The notes below the pieces were generated by a model, which saw only the letters and a list, made by a program, of their open reading frames with translations, was not told where the DNA came from and made no database searches. A stretch of DNA of 64,000 nucleotides from Brucella rhizosphaerae. GTDB lineage: Bacteria; Pseudomonadota; Alphaproteobacteria; Rhizobiales; Rhizobiaceae. This document shows positions 45,155-53,684 of the stretch, one piece after another; positions within the stretch are counted from its first letter, which is position 1, and each line of letters starts with the position of its first letter. The DNA is taken from positions 1 through 64,000 of the forward strand of contig NZ_NNRK01000026.1 in NCBI RefSeq assembly GCF_002252475.1, given 5' to 3'. The position numbers and the translations under genes were made by a program.

Positions 45155-46648
45155 ATGTCGAAACGTCCTTCCATTTCTTTTAGTGAATTTTCAGCACCTC
45201 AAAAAGGCGTAAGCATTGTTTTGGTTGCCAAGGGTGGAGGCTTTGCAGAAGAAGCGGGTCAGGCGGTTGGCGGAGGCGAAAAGATTGCTCGCATCGCTGA
45301 AATCGCTGGATTTTCCGGTGTTTTGGGCAAAACTGCAGAAGCGATTGAAACTTCCAATGGCGGGATAGACAAGATCGTATTGGTGGGCGTTGGAGAGCCC
45401 GGTGAACTTGGCAATGACGATTGGATCAAGATCGGTGGCGCGGCGTTTTCGCGAATCGGCAAGGCTGAGCGAGCAACGCTGACGCTGGCTTTGCCTGAAA
45501 CGACGATTGCAGGCGATGAAGCAGGCGATGTGGCGCTTGGCATGATTCTTCGTTCATACGAGTTCAATCGCTACAAGACCCGCAAGAATGAAGAAAACAG
45601 CGAGCCTAAGCACGCCGCCAAGATCAATATTCACACCGCAGATGTGCACAGTGCAAAAAGAGCGCTCGAAGTTGCGGAAGCAGTCGCTGACGGTGTTCTC
45701 AAGGCGCGCGATCTTGTCAATGAGCCTGCCAATATTCTTGGGCCAGTCGAGTTCGCCGAAGAGGCTGAAAAGCTCGAAAAGCTTGGCGTAAAGGTCGAGG
45801 TTCTCGGCGAAAAGGAAATGAAGAAGCTGGGCATGGGCTCGCTTCTGGGCGTTTCACAAGGGTCGGTCCGTCCGCCGCGTCTTGTCATTATGGAGTGGCA
45901 GGGTACCAAGGCCAAGGAAAAGCCTGTGGCTTTCGTTGGCAAAGGTGTGGTGTTTGATACGGGCGGTATCTCGATCAAACCAGCTGCCGGCATGGAAGAA
46001 ATGAAGGGCGATATGGGTGGTGCTGCGGCCGTAACGGGTCTCATGCGCGCACTTGCGGGCCGCAAGGCCAAGGTCAACGCTATCGGCGTGATCGGTCTTG
46101 TTGAAAACATGCCAGACGGCAATGCACAGCGTCCGGGCGACATCGTGACTTCTATGTCTGGACAGACAATTGAAGTGATCAACACAGACGCGGAAGGTCG
46201 TCTCGTACTGGCTGATGCGCTCTATTATACCAACGAACGTTTCAAGCCACAGTTCATGATCAATCTCGCCACATTGACTGGTGCTATCATGGTCGCTCTT
46301 GGCACGCATCATGCAGGCCTGTTCTCTAACGACGACGAGCTTGCGGATCAGCTTTATGAGGCTGGTCAGGCAACCGGTGAAAAGCTGTGGCGTATGCCAC
46401 TTGGCAAGGAGTACGATAAGATGATCGATTCCAAATTTGCCGACATGAAGAACAGCTCTGGCCGCTATGCTGGCTCCATCACAGCCGCGCAGTTCCTCAA
46501 GCGCTTTGTGGGCGACACGCCTTGGGCGCATCTCGATGTCGCCGGAACAGCCATGGGTTCGCCCACAAATGAATACAGCCAGTCATGGGCCTCGGGCTAT
46601 GGCGTTCGACTTCTTGATCGTCTTGTCCGCGATAACTTCGAGAGCTGA
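45155..46648 (+). CDS. pepA: Leucyl aminopeptidase (M17)
   Basis: 497 residues. It removes N-terminal amino acids with two metal ions; PepA proteins can also bind DNA. Active-site blocks [17 protein letters not shown] (Lys, Asp), [10 protein letters not shown] and [16 protein letters not shown] (the M17 signature, with Asp, Glu and Arg) are all present. The N-terminal regulatory domain spans about 1-165. TTGGAGTTGTT precedes the ATG. Confidence 0.96.
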   Translation: MSKRPSISFSEFSAPQKGVSIVLVAKGGGFAEEAGQAVGGGEKIARIAEIAGFSGVLGKTAEAIETSNGGIDKIVLVGVGEPGELGNDDWIKIGGAAFSRIGKAERATLTLALPETTIAGDEAGDVALGMILRSYEFNRYKTRKNEENSEPKHAAKINIHTADVHSAKRALEVAEAVADGVLKARDLVNEPANILGPVEFAEEAEKLEKLGVKVEVLGEKEMKKLGMGSLLGVSQGSVRPPRLVIMEWQGTKAKEKPVAFVGKGVVFDTGGISIKPAAGMEEMKGDMGGAAAVTGLMRALAGRKAKVNAIGVIGLVENMPDGNAQRPGDIVTSMSGQTIEVINTDAEGRLVLADALYYTNERFKPQFMINLATLTGAIMVALGTHHAGLFSNDDELADQLYEAGQATGEKLWRMPLGKEYDKMIDSKFADMKNSSGRYAGSITAAQFLKRFVGDTPWAHLDVAGTAMGSPTNEYSQSWASGYGVRLLDRLVRDNFES

Positions 46649-46668
46649 ATCTGATTCAGGAACAACAT

Positions 46669-46706
46669 GTTGTGGCGAGAAGGTGAATCACTTTCTTCGC
46701 CACAAC
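46669..46706. terminator. Hairpin after pepA
   Basis: GTTGTGGCGA (46669-46678) and TCGCCACAAC (46697-46706), with GAAGGTG/CACTTTC inside. It lacks a strong U-tract, so it may terminate only weakly. Confidence 0.5.
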
Positions 46707-46730
46707 TAGTCTTCTATCCGGTTGTTTTGG

Positions 46731-46780
46731 CATTATCTTCACGCAAAACCACTTCGTACTTTTGCTTGAAATGCTTTAAA
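46731..46780 (-). repeat. RIME left unit, inverted, before holC
   Basis: GCATTATCTTCACGCAAAAC...CTTTTGCTTGAAATGCTTTA; single palindrome. It ends 9 bases before the holC start, between pepA and holC. Confidence 0.7.
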
Positions 46781-46788
46781 GAGAGCGC

Positions 46789-47238
46789 ATGGCTGAGATC
46801 CTCTTTTACCACCTGACAGAATCGACGCTGGATGAAGCTCTGCCGGGGCTTGTCGAGCGTTCGCTTGGACGCGGCTGGCGTGTCACGATCCAGGCTGTGA
46901 GCGAAGAACGTCGCGATGCGCTCGATAATCTGCTTTGGACCTTCTCTGAGACCTCCTTCGTCGCACACGGAACTGATAAGGAACCGTATCCTGAACAGCA
47001 GCCGGTACTGCTAACCACATCGGAAGCCAACCCCAATGGGGCGACGGTTCGCTTCCTCGTGGAAGGGGCTGCACTTGCTCAGGCAGATGGTTATGAACGA
47101 TTGGTTGTCATGTTTGATGGGCATGATCAGGATCAGCTTGATCATGCAAGGGCACAGTGGAAGTCTTTCAAGACGGAGAACCATGATTTGACGTATTGGC
47201 AGCAGACAACAGATCGTCGCTGGGAGCGCAAAGCCTGA
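46789..47238 (+). CDS. holC: DNA polymerase III chi subunit
   Basis: 149 residues. Chi links the clamp-loader tau/gamma-psi complex to SSB. EILFYHLTESTLDEALPGLV and RGWRVTIQAVSEERRDALD are the typical N-terminal region, DNLLWTFSETSFVAHG follows. It is commonly found after pepA. Its TGA overlaps the next gene's ATG (TGATG). Confidence 0.94.
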   Translation: MAEILFYHLTESTLDEALPGLVERSLGRGWRVTIQAVSEERRDALDNLLWTFSETSFVAHGTDKEPYPEQQPVLLTTSEANPNGATVRFLVEGAALAQADGYERLVVMFDGHDQDQLDHARAQWKSFKTENHDLTYWQQTTDRRWERKA

Positions 47239-47801
47239 TGCGTGCTGTTTTTATCGCAATGATGGTCGGAGGCTTCGGGCTGGCCATTGGTTATCCCTGG
47301 TATGTTCGCCACTTCACAGGTGATGAGATCGGACGTTGGCCGATCCTCGAAAGCCGTCAGGGCGGCTTCATTACGCAGGAAATTCCGCTTTCTGCTAGCG
47401 ACGCGCCTGTACGTATTTTTCTCGATGCTGTGCCATTGCCGGGTTATGTGCCGGCTGAACGTCGTTCGGCTGTAACGCTTGCTGTGAGCCGCAATGGTGT
47501 GCCAGTGTTGTCGCAAGGTCTCGATTTTGCTTCGACCAGCAGCTCTATCAATACAGACCGTCCGCAGGATGGCAGTGTGCTGCGTCAAAGTGCAGGAGAT
47601 ATTGATCCGGTTTTGTCTGGCACCTATGCCTTCCGTGCCGTTAAGGGCAATACGGATGGTCTACAGCTGTCCAGGATCGATCTTGTTTTGAGGCGAGGCG
47701 CTGAAGAAGCGGATGAAACCTATACCACGATTGGCCTCATCCTCGGTGTGCTCGGCATTTATGCTTTGATGCGAACCCGCATTCGCCGCCCGCAAATCTG
47801 A
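47238..47801 (+). CDS. Membrane-anchored protein of unknown function
   Basis: 187 residues. One N-terminal helix (about 2-20, AVFIAMMVGGFGLAIGYP), a periplasmic beta-rich domain (about 35-155), and a C-terminal helix (about 162-178, TTIGLILGVLGIYALM) with a basic tail. Translation is coupled to holC. It may be an envelope protein conserved in this order, but I recognise no named domain and propose no role. Confidence 0.72.
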   Translation: MRAVFIAMMVGGFGLAIGYPWYVRHFTGDEIGRWPILESRQGGFITQEIPLSASDAPVRIFLDAVPLPGYVPAERRSAVTLAVSRNGVPVLSQGLDFASTSSSINTDRPQDGSVLRQSAGDIDPVLSGTYAFRAVKGNTDGLQLSRIDLVLRRGAEEADETYTTIGLILGVLGIYALMRTRIRRPQI

Positions 47802-47854
47802 AATCAGGGCGGTCCCGTTGACGCAAAGTCCTCGGAACCGCGCTGTCTTATTTT

Positions 47855-47906
47855 CTTTTACGCATTATCCTACGCAAAGCCGCCACGAACATTTGCTGGA
47901 AATGCT
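47855..47906 (-). repeat. RIME left unit, inverted, between convergent genes
   Basis: TTACGCATTATCCTACGCAA...CATTTGCTGGAAATGCTTAA. It sits between the holC-linked gene and the stop of the ABC-F gene. Confidence 0.7.
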
Positions 47907-47910
47907 TAAA

Positions 47911-49794
47911 TTAATCAGCCATCGCTTCTTCATATTCAGAAGACATTTCCAGCCATTTGTCTTCTGCATCGGCGAGCGCTGACTTTGCGTCGCTCATCTC
48001 TTTGTTGATCCGGATCGCCTTCTGCGGTTCCTTTTCATAAAGAGCAGGGTCTTCCAACTGTGTCGTGAAGCCCTGAATCTGTTTCTGCAGTTTTTGCATC
48101 AACCCTTCGGCTTCCTTGATCTTTTTGAGCAAGGGAGCCAATGTTTCCCGCTTCTGTGCAGCCAGCTTGCGTTGCTCTGCCTTGTTTACTTTCGGGCCTT
48201 CGTCACGCTCGGAAACCTGATCGCCTTTGGCGTCGGCCAGAACAATCTGACGATACTCATCAAGATCGCCGTCGAATGCTTTCACGCCGCCTTCGCGCAC
48301 CAGCCACAGACGATCCATGGTGGCTTCGATCAGGTGGCGATCATGGGCGATCAGGATCACCGCACCGTTGAACGCGTTGAGCGCGTGCACGAGCTCTTCA
48401 CGACTATCGATATCGAGGTGGTTGGTGGGCTCGTCGAGGATCAGCAGGTTGGGACCATGGAAGGTCGCAAGCCCCATCAGAAGACGTGCCTTCTCGCCAC
48501 CGGAGAGATCCCTGGCAGGCGTAAGCATTTTCTCGGTCGAAAGCCCCATATGGGCAACGCGCGCGCGTACCTTGGCTTCCAGCTCACCCGGCATCAGTTT
48601 GCGCACATGTTCGATGGCGTTGTCTTCGGGGATCAGATCATCCATCTGATGCTGAGCGAAGAAAGCGACTTTCAGGCTCGGCGAAAGGGTCAGGTCGCCT
48701 TTTTCCGGCTGTAACCGTCCGGCAATCAGCTTGGCGAGTGTCGACTTACCGTTACCGTTTGAACCGAGCAGCGCGATACGGTCATCATTGTCGATGCGCA
48801 GCGTAACATTGCACAGCACAGGCTTGCCTGGCACATAGCCGACATCGGCATTGTCGAGGGCGATGACTGGTGATGCCGTCTTTTTGTCCGCATCTGGAAA
48901 CCGAAACGGCTGCACATTGTTGTCGACGTAAAGCTCAATGGGTTTGAGCTTTTCCAGCGCCTTCATACGAGACTGCGCCTGACGGGCCTTTGTGGCCTTG
49001 GCACGGAATCGCTCCACGAAGGATTCCATATGCTTGCGATGTGCTTCCTGCTTGGCATGCGCCTTTTGTTGCAGTTCCAGCATTTCATGGCGCTGCCGCT
49101 CAAACTGATCGTAGTTGCCACGCCAGAAGCTGATCTTTTTCTGATCAAGATGCATGATCGAAGAGGTGGCCGAATTCAGCAGATCACGATCATGGCTGAT
49201 GATGATGACAGTGTGCGGATAGCGCTTCACATAATCGACAAGCCACAACACACCTTCAAGGTCGAGATAGTTGGTTGGCTCGTCAAGCAGCAATAGATCG
49301 GGTTCTGCAAACAGAACGGCTGCGAGTGCCACGCGCATACGCCAGCCGCCGGAGAAGGCGGAAGCGGGTCTGCGTTGCGCTTCAGCATTAAAGCCGAGAC
49401 CTGACAGGATAGCACCTGCGCGCGCTTCTGCGGAATGCGCATTAATGTCAGCAAGCCGCGTATGAATTTCGGCGATGCGGTGCGGATCGGTCGCCGTTTC
49501 AGCCTCTTCGAGAAGCGCTGCGCGCTCCTTGTCGGCTTTCATGACGATTTCGATCAGCGCGTCTTCGGTGCCGGGTGCTTCCTGAGCCACCTGACCGATG
49601 CGCGTATTTCTCGGTAGAGAAATACTGCCCGTTTCAGACGCAAGGTCACCGGTTATGACGCGGAACAGGGTGGATTTTCCAGTGCCGTTACGCCCGACAA
49701 AACCCGTCTTCGACCCCGCAGGCAGTGTTACACTGGCGTGGTCGATCAAAAGGCGTCCGGCAATACGTACGGAGATATCGTCAAGAATAAGCAT
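47911..49794 (-). CDS. ABC-F family ATPase (Uup/EttA/YheS-like)
   Basis: 627 residues from ATG 49794. Two ABC domains on one chain: Walker A GRNGTGKST and GSNGNGKST, signatures FSGGWRMR and LSGGEKAR, Walker B LLLLDEPTNYLD and LLILDEPTNHLD. A linker rich in Lys/Arg/Gln (about 235-300) fits the tRNA-interaction motif of ABC-F proteins, and a C-terminal coiled coil (about 545-620) follows. No membrane domain. These proteins act on ribosomes; subfamily assignment (YheS-like rather than EttA) is tentative. Confidence 0.92.
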   Translation of the reverse strand: MLILDDISVRIAGRLLIDHASVTLPAGSKTGFVGRNGTGKSTLFRVITGDLASETGSISLPRNTRIGQVAQEAPGTEDALIEIVMKADKERAALLEEAETATDPHRIAEIHTRLADINAHSAEARAGAILSGLGFNAEAQRRPASAFSGGWRMRVALAAVLFAEPDLLLLDEPTNYLDLEGVLWLVDYVKRYPHTVIIISHDRDLLNSATSSIMHLDQKKISFWRGNYDQFERQRHEMLELQQKAHAKQEAHRKHMESFVERFRAKATKARQAQSRMKALEKLKPIELYVDNNVQPFRFPDADKKTASPVIALDNADVGYVPGKPVLCNVTLRIDNDDRIALLGSNGNGKSTLAKLIAGRLQPEKGDLTLSPSLKVAFFAQHQMDDLIPEDNAIEHVRKLMPGELEAKVRARVAHMGLSTEKMLTPARDLSGGEKARLLMGLATFHGPNLLILDEPTNHLDIDSREELVHALNAFNGAVILIAHDRHLIEATMDRLWLVREGGVKAFDGDLDEYRQIVLADAKGDQVSERDEGPKVNKAEQRKLAAQKRETLAPLLKKIKEAEGLMQKLQKQIQGFTTQLEDPALYEKEPQKAIRINKEMSDAKSALADAEDKWLEMSSEYEEAMAD

Positions 49795-49849
49795 GGTGAA
49801 AAGGCTTTTGCACGGCTTCGGAAATTTCCGCAAGTATCGACATCAAGTA

Positions 49850-50362
49850 TCAGGCGAAGCGACGACCCGCTTCTGTGCGTTGAAACTGAATGAGATCCAA
49901 CGATGGCGCATCTGCACTGAGCTTTGTCAGGGCAGCATGGATTTGTCCGCGGTGATGGGTCTGGTGATTGAACAGATGGCCGAGTGCAGGGGCGACCCGT
50001 TGGCTTATCGTTCGTACATTTGTTGCCGTCATATATGTGAAGCGGCCGGAAAGGCGTTCGGCGTTCATGCTTTCAATGTACTTGCAGATGCGCTCGTCTT
50101 CGGCCCTTCGCATGTCACGCAGTTTGATGAAATCGTCGGTGATGATGGCGTCGAGCTGGTTTGGATGATCACCTTCGCCGGTAAAGCGTTTCATCCAGAT
50201 GCGGTCAGTAACCAGCAAGTGGTTGAAGGTTCGATGCACCGATCCGAAAAATAATCCCAGATTTAGCCGGTAATCAACATCGCTCAGATCTGCTGCTGCG
50301 GAATAGAGCAGTTCATTGGCCCACCGATTATAATAGGCGAACATTTGAAAGTGCTGTTCCAT
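49850..50362 (-). CDS. DinB-family metalloprotein
   Basis: 170 residues from ATG 50362. A four-helix DinB/YfiT fold with a His metal triad: His in HRTFNHLLVTD and two in LFNHQTHHRGQIHA. Such proteins include thiol-dependent transferases, but the substrate is unknown. A longer open frame to 50449 passes through a RIME repeat and is not used. Confidence 0.86.
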   Translation of the reverse strand: MEQHFQMFAYYNRWANELLYSAAADLSDVDYRLNLGLFFGSVHRTFNHLLVTDRIWMKRFTGEGDHPNQLDAIITDDFIKLRDMRRAEDERICKYIESMNAERLSGRFTYMTATNVRTISQRVAPALGHLFNHQTHHRGQIHAALTKLSADAPSLDLIQFQRTEAGRRFA

Positions 50363-50375
50363 GATTGCCCCCTGA

Positions 50376-50477
50376 AGCATTTCCAGCAAAAGCGCGAAGC
50401 AGTTTTGCGTGAGGTAAATACGAAAAATAAACAGATAGAGCGACTTCAATCATTCCCTTTGAATCGAAACCGCTCTG
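50376..50477 (+). repeat. RIME element before ndk
   Basis: AGCATTTCCAGCAAAAGCGC...GCAGTTTTGCG, then AGAGCGACTTC...GAAACCGCTCT. Both units are complete. It lies in the 261-base region between the DinB gene start and ndk, which also must hold both promoters. Confidence 0.8.
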
Positions 50478-50623
50478 ATGAATCGATTTCTCCATCTATG
50501 CAGTCAATTTTCTGCCGTCTCAAGCTGATAAGAGACTTGGCTGAGGGCCTCCCCCTTGGCAATCGGGGCTATCAACGCTATAGAGCCTCACTTTTCTAAT
50601 TTTCCATCATACAAGGTGTCATA

Positions 50624-51046
50624 ATGGCAATCGAACGTACCTTCTCCATGATCAAGCCTGATGCGACCCGCCGCAACCTGACCGGTGCTATCACCGCCAA
50701 GCTTGAAGAAGCTGGTCTGCGCGTTGTCGCTTCCAAGCGCGTCTGGATGAGCTTGCGTGAAGCTGAAGGCTTCTACGCTGTTCACAAAGAACGCCCTTTC
50801 TTTGGCGAACTGACTGAATTCATGTCTTCCGGCCCAACCATCGTTCAGGTTCTCGAAGGCGAAAACGCTATTGCCAAGAACCGTGAAGTTATGGGTGCAA
50901 CCAACCCAGCAAACGCAGACGCAGGCACCATCCGTAAGGAATTTGCTCTGTCGATCGGCGAAAACTCGGTTCACGGTTCGGATGCTCCTGAGACTGCAGC
51001 TGAAGAAATCGCTTACTGGTTCTCCGGTACCGAAATCGTCGGCTAA
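50624..51046 (+). CDS. ndk: Nucleoside-diphosphate kinase
   Basis: 140 residues. It transfers gamma-phosphate from ATP to other (d)NDPs through a phospho-histidine. The active-site signature is [12 protein letters not shown], with catalytic His about 117; MIKPDATRR and [10 protein letters not shown] are other hallmarks. Strong codon bias fits high expression. A terminator follows. Confidence 0.97.
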   Translation: MAIERTFSMIKPDATRRNLTGAITAKLEEAGLRVVASKRVWMSLREAEGFYAVHKERPFFGELTEFMSSGPTIVQVLEGENAIAKNREVMGATNPANADAGTIRKEFALSIGENSVHGSDAPETAAEEIAYWFSGTEIVG

Positions 51047-51063
51047 TTGCTGAGGAATTCAAA

Positions 51064-51098
51064 GAAAAAGCCCGGAGATTTCTCCGGGCTTTTTTTGT
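51064..51098. terminator. Terminator between ndk and the YbaY/META gene
   Basis: AGCCCGGAGA, AT, TCTCCGGGCT, then TTTTTTTG; A-tract on the other side, so it works for both converging genes. Confidence 0.9.
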
Positions 51099-51114
51099 TT
51101 CTGGATTTATAAAA

Positions 51115-51918
51115 TCAGAGGCTTTGGGCAAGCCGTGCCAATTCGTCGCCGCCTTCGTCAATCAGAACAAGTTTTCCGGCGTCCATTTTGTACGATCGTG
51201 TTTTGCCAAGAACATCGAGGAACTTGCGTTCCTGGGTCATCAGAGCTGGCGGGCACTGCATATAGGTCGAGCCGATATCGGCAAAAGAAATGCTGCTTCC
51301 TGAGATGACTGCTTTGCTCATAAAGCGATTGCAGCCACCCGAGCCGCTGACAGTACCGTCGGAATCCACCAGCAATGTAGTTTGTGCGGTGTCAATGACT
51401 CCGCTGCCCTGAATGTCTTCTGCGAGCCAGTCCTTGCCTTCAATGCCAATCGTCACAGCGTCATCGGCGCTCTTGCGAACCATGACGACCTTGATTTCAA
51501 CAGGCTCATCAGGGTTTTTCGGGTCAACGGTGTAACGTTCGTCACTCACAAACCAGAGCGTATCGCCGGCGATGATGCGCGCCTGCAAAGCATAGGTATG
51601 CTGGGGTTCAATCCCATCCGTATCAAAATTAATTGCGAAGGGGATTGGGGAGCCCTGAGGGGCGTCTAGCTGTGTTTCTCCGATAATTTTGGAGGGTGCA
51701 TCAGCGAGCGAAATATCATTGAGCTGCACGATAAGACGTGCTTCCGGCGGCAGAGCAATGCGCTCACGATAAACGACCTTACCACTAATGGTTTTATCAG
51801 CTGCTATGCTGGCAGTCGGCATGGACGTTGTTAAAAACATGGCCGCTCCGCCGAGCACACCAATGCCTGCTGCGAGCGCCGCCACGATTGATAGAGTTTT
51901 CGTAAGTCCTTTTAGCAT
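51115..51918 (-). CDS. YbaY plus META domain envelope protein
   Basis: 267 residues from ATG 51918. A hydrophobic N-terminal segment (about 10-30) is a signal or anchor. A YbaY-type beta domain (about 43-145; ISGKVVYRERIALPPEARLI) is followed by a META/HslJ domain (about 155-265; TLLVDSDGTVSGSGGCNRF, then TYMQCPPALM) with its Cys pair. META proteins include heat-shock HslJ and secreted motility factors; function here is unknown. No lipobox Cys. The 290 bases upstream carry CCCTATATTTTAGGG near 52092. Confidence 0.82.
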   Translation of the reverse strand: MLKGLTKTLSIVAALAAGIGVLGGAAMFLTTSMPTASIAADKTISGKVVYRERIALPPEARLIVQLNDISLADAPSKIIGETQLDAPQGSPIPFAINFDTDGIEPQHTYALQARIIAGDTLWFVSDERYTVDPKNPDEPVEIKVVMVRKSADDAVTIGIEGKDWLAEDIQGSGVIDTAQTTLLVDSDGTVSGSGGCNRFMSKAVISGSSISFADIGSTYMQCPPALMTQERKFLDVLGKTRSYKMDAGKLVLIDEGGDELARLAQSL

Positions 51919-52208
51919 TGCCAAATCCGAAACTTCCGTTCCTCACATTTTTTGTCTTGTGTCTCTGGCGGCGCTGACAACCGGCTGATTGTTTCAGTGA
52001 TCCCACGCCCGCAGACATCATGATTCATGAGGCAGACAATAAACGCCGCTTCATGTGAAAATTGTGGCGGTGCGGTCACACACCATCCAAAATACCCTAT
52101 ATTTTAGGGGGTTAAATAGTTAATTCGTCATTAAATAGAACGAGTGAAACTCTTTCTATGTGAAAAACTGTTTTACCTGCGACAACTTGCCCGTAAAAAT
52201 GAAGGGCT

Positions 52209-52688
52209 TCAGCTCTTCTGCCAGCGTCCGCGGCTTTGCTCGTCTTCGGCTTTTGATTCTACCCATCCGGCGACGCTGCCATCGATCAGATGTTCTCGCT
52301 TCCAGAACGGGGCTCCCGTTTTCATGAAGTCCATCAGAAACGAAGCAGCCTCGAAAGCGGCCTGTCGATGGGTTGAGGCAGTGACGACGAGAACGATATT
52401 TTCGCCGGGTTTAATGAGCCCATAACGGTGAATGATAGAGACACCTGATAGCGGCCAGCGCTCAATGGCATCATGGGCTATACGGCGGATTTCAGCTTCT
52501 GCCATTCCGGGATAATGTTCCAGCTCAAGAGCTGAAAGCCTGCCGCCTTCATCACGGCAGAGGCCGGTAAAGCTGACTACAGCCCCGATATCCCTGCGAC
52601 CTTCGCTAAGCTTGTTAATCTCTGCGGCGATGTCGAAGTCAGCAGCGCGGATGCTGATGAAAAGGGGGCAGGTCGATTGCTTTGTCAT
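52209..52688 (-). CDS. moaE: Molybdopterin synthase catalytic subunit MoaE
   Basis: 159 residues. It adds the dithiolene sulphurs to precursor Z using MoaD thiocarboxylate. GAVVSFTGLCRDEGGR, LELEHYPGMAE, and the active-site lysines in MKTGAPFWKRE are typical. moaD lies 12 bases upstream. The molybdopterin oxidoreductase at 61497 would be one user. Confidence 0.96.
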   Translation of the reverse strand: MTKQSTCPLFISIRAADFDIAAEINKLSEGRRDIGAVVSFTGLCRDEGGRLSALELEHYPGMAEAEIRRIAHDAIERWPLSGVSIIHRYGLIKPGENIVLVVTASTHRQAAFEAASFLMDFMKTGAPFWKREHLIDGSVAGWVESKAEDEQSRGRWQKS

Positions 52689-52700
52689 GTACGGGCCATA

Positions 52701-52958
52701 TCAGCCACCGGTCATTGGCGGAAAAAGCGCCACTTCATTGCCGTCCCTGACCAGTTCATCATGTTCAGCATGTTCCTGGTTGATAGCGGCGCGAATGACA
52801 TTCTCATGCTCAAACGCCACTTCATATTGATCGCCTAGGCTTTTTAGATGAGCAATAAGCGCGCCAACACTGATCGTTTCGGAAGGAAGCTCTATGACTT
52901 CCTCTCCCTTGCCGATTTTTTCCCGCACCCAGGCGAAATAGACCAGATTTACGCGCAA
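52701..52958 (-). CDS. moaD: Molybdopterin synthase sulphur carrier MoaD
   Basis: 85 residues, ubiquitin-like. It ends PPMTGG, the C-terminal Gly-Gly that is thiocarboxylated to donate sulphur. The start is probably TTG 52958 (residues MRVNLVYFAWVREKIG); no ATG or GTG exists near the conserved N-terminus, and the longer frame to 53141 has no MoaD character. The TTG lies 6 bases after the pgsA stop, so translation is probably coupled. Confidence 0.9.
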   Translation of the reverse strand: MRVNLVYFAWVREKIGKGEEVIELPSETISVGALIAHLKSLGDQYEVAFEHENVIRAAINQEHAEHDELVRDGNEVALFPPMTGG

Positions 52959-52963
52959 AACGA

Positions 52964-53554
52964 TCAATCCATCACATGTTTGAGGCCTGCGCGGAAATAA
53001 TCCCAGCCCGTGTAAAGCGTCAGGATGGCTGAAATCCAAAGCAGGCCGATGCCAATTTCGGTTGTGTAAGGCAGGATTTTTTCCCCTGCAGGGCCAGCGA
53101 GCAGAAACGCCAATGCAACCATCTGTGCGGTGGTTTTCCACTTGGCAAGTTGCGAAACAGGAACGCTGACCTTCAACTCGGCGAGATATTCACGCAAGCC
53201 CGATACAAGAATTTCGCGGCAAAGGATGATGATTGCAGCCCAAAGGCTCCAGCCCGCAATTGTCTTTGCTGGATCAGCCGCGAGCAAAAGAAGACAGGTA
53301 GAAACCAACAGCTTGTCAGCAATTGGATCGAGCATACGTCCTATCGTGGAGGTTTGTTTCCATGCACGCGCCAGATATCCGTCGAAAAAATCTGTAATGC
53401 TCGCAAAAACAAAAATTCCCAATGCGCTCCAACGAGCAAAATCACTGGAATGAAGGCGGCCTTCAACAAAGAAGCATAAAGCAACCAGAGGCACCGCAAG
53501 AATTCTCACATAAGTCAGAATGTTGGGTAAAGAGAGAGTGTGATTTTTCCGCAT
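52964..53554 (-). CDS. pgsA: CDP-diacylglycerol-glycerol-3-phosphate 3-phosphatidyltransferase
   Basis: 196 residues. It makes phosphatidylglycerolphosphate in the inner membrane. The CDP-alcohol phosphatidyltransferase motif D-G-x2-A-R-x8-G-x3-D-x3-D is complete (FDGYLARAWKQ, GRMLDPIADK). Four to six membrane helices. ATG 53554 begins the family N-terminus (SLPNILTYVRI). The order uvrC-pgsA-moaD-moaE on one strand is common in rhizobia. Confidence 0.95.
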   Translation of the reverse strand: MRKNHTLSLPNILTYVRILAVPLVALCFFVEGRLHSSDFARWSALGIFVFASITDFFDGYLARAWKQTSTIGRMLDPIADKLLVSTCLLLLAADPAKTIAGWSLWAAIIILCREILVSGLREYLAELKVSVPVSQLAKWKTTAQMVALAFLLAGPAGEKILPYTTEIGIGLLWISAILTLYTGWDYFRAGLKHVMD

Positions 53555-53684
53555 TGTACCGCCGCATTCGTTGTTGGTGCACATCATCAGGGATGACCGA
53601 TAAAATCAACACCTGCGCGCCTGTTCTGCCGGGGCGTAATGACGCCATTGGGGAATTAATTGCCCAAACCCGGACAAAATTACG

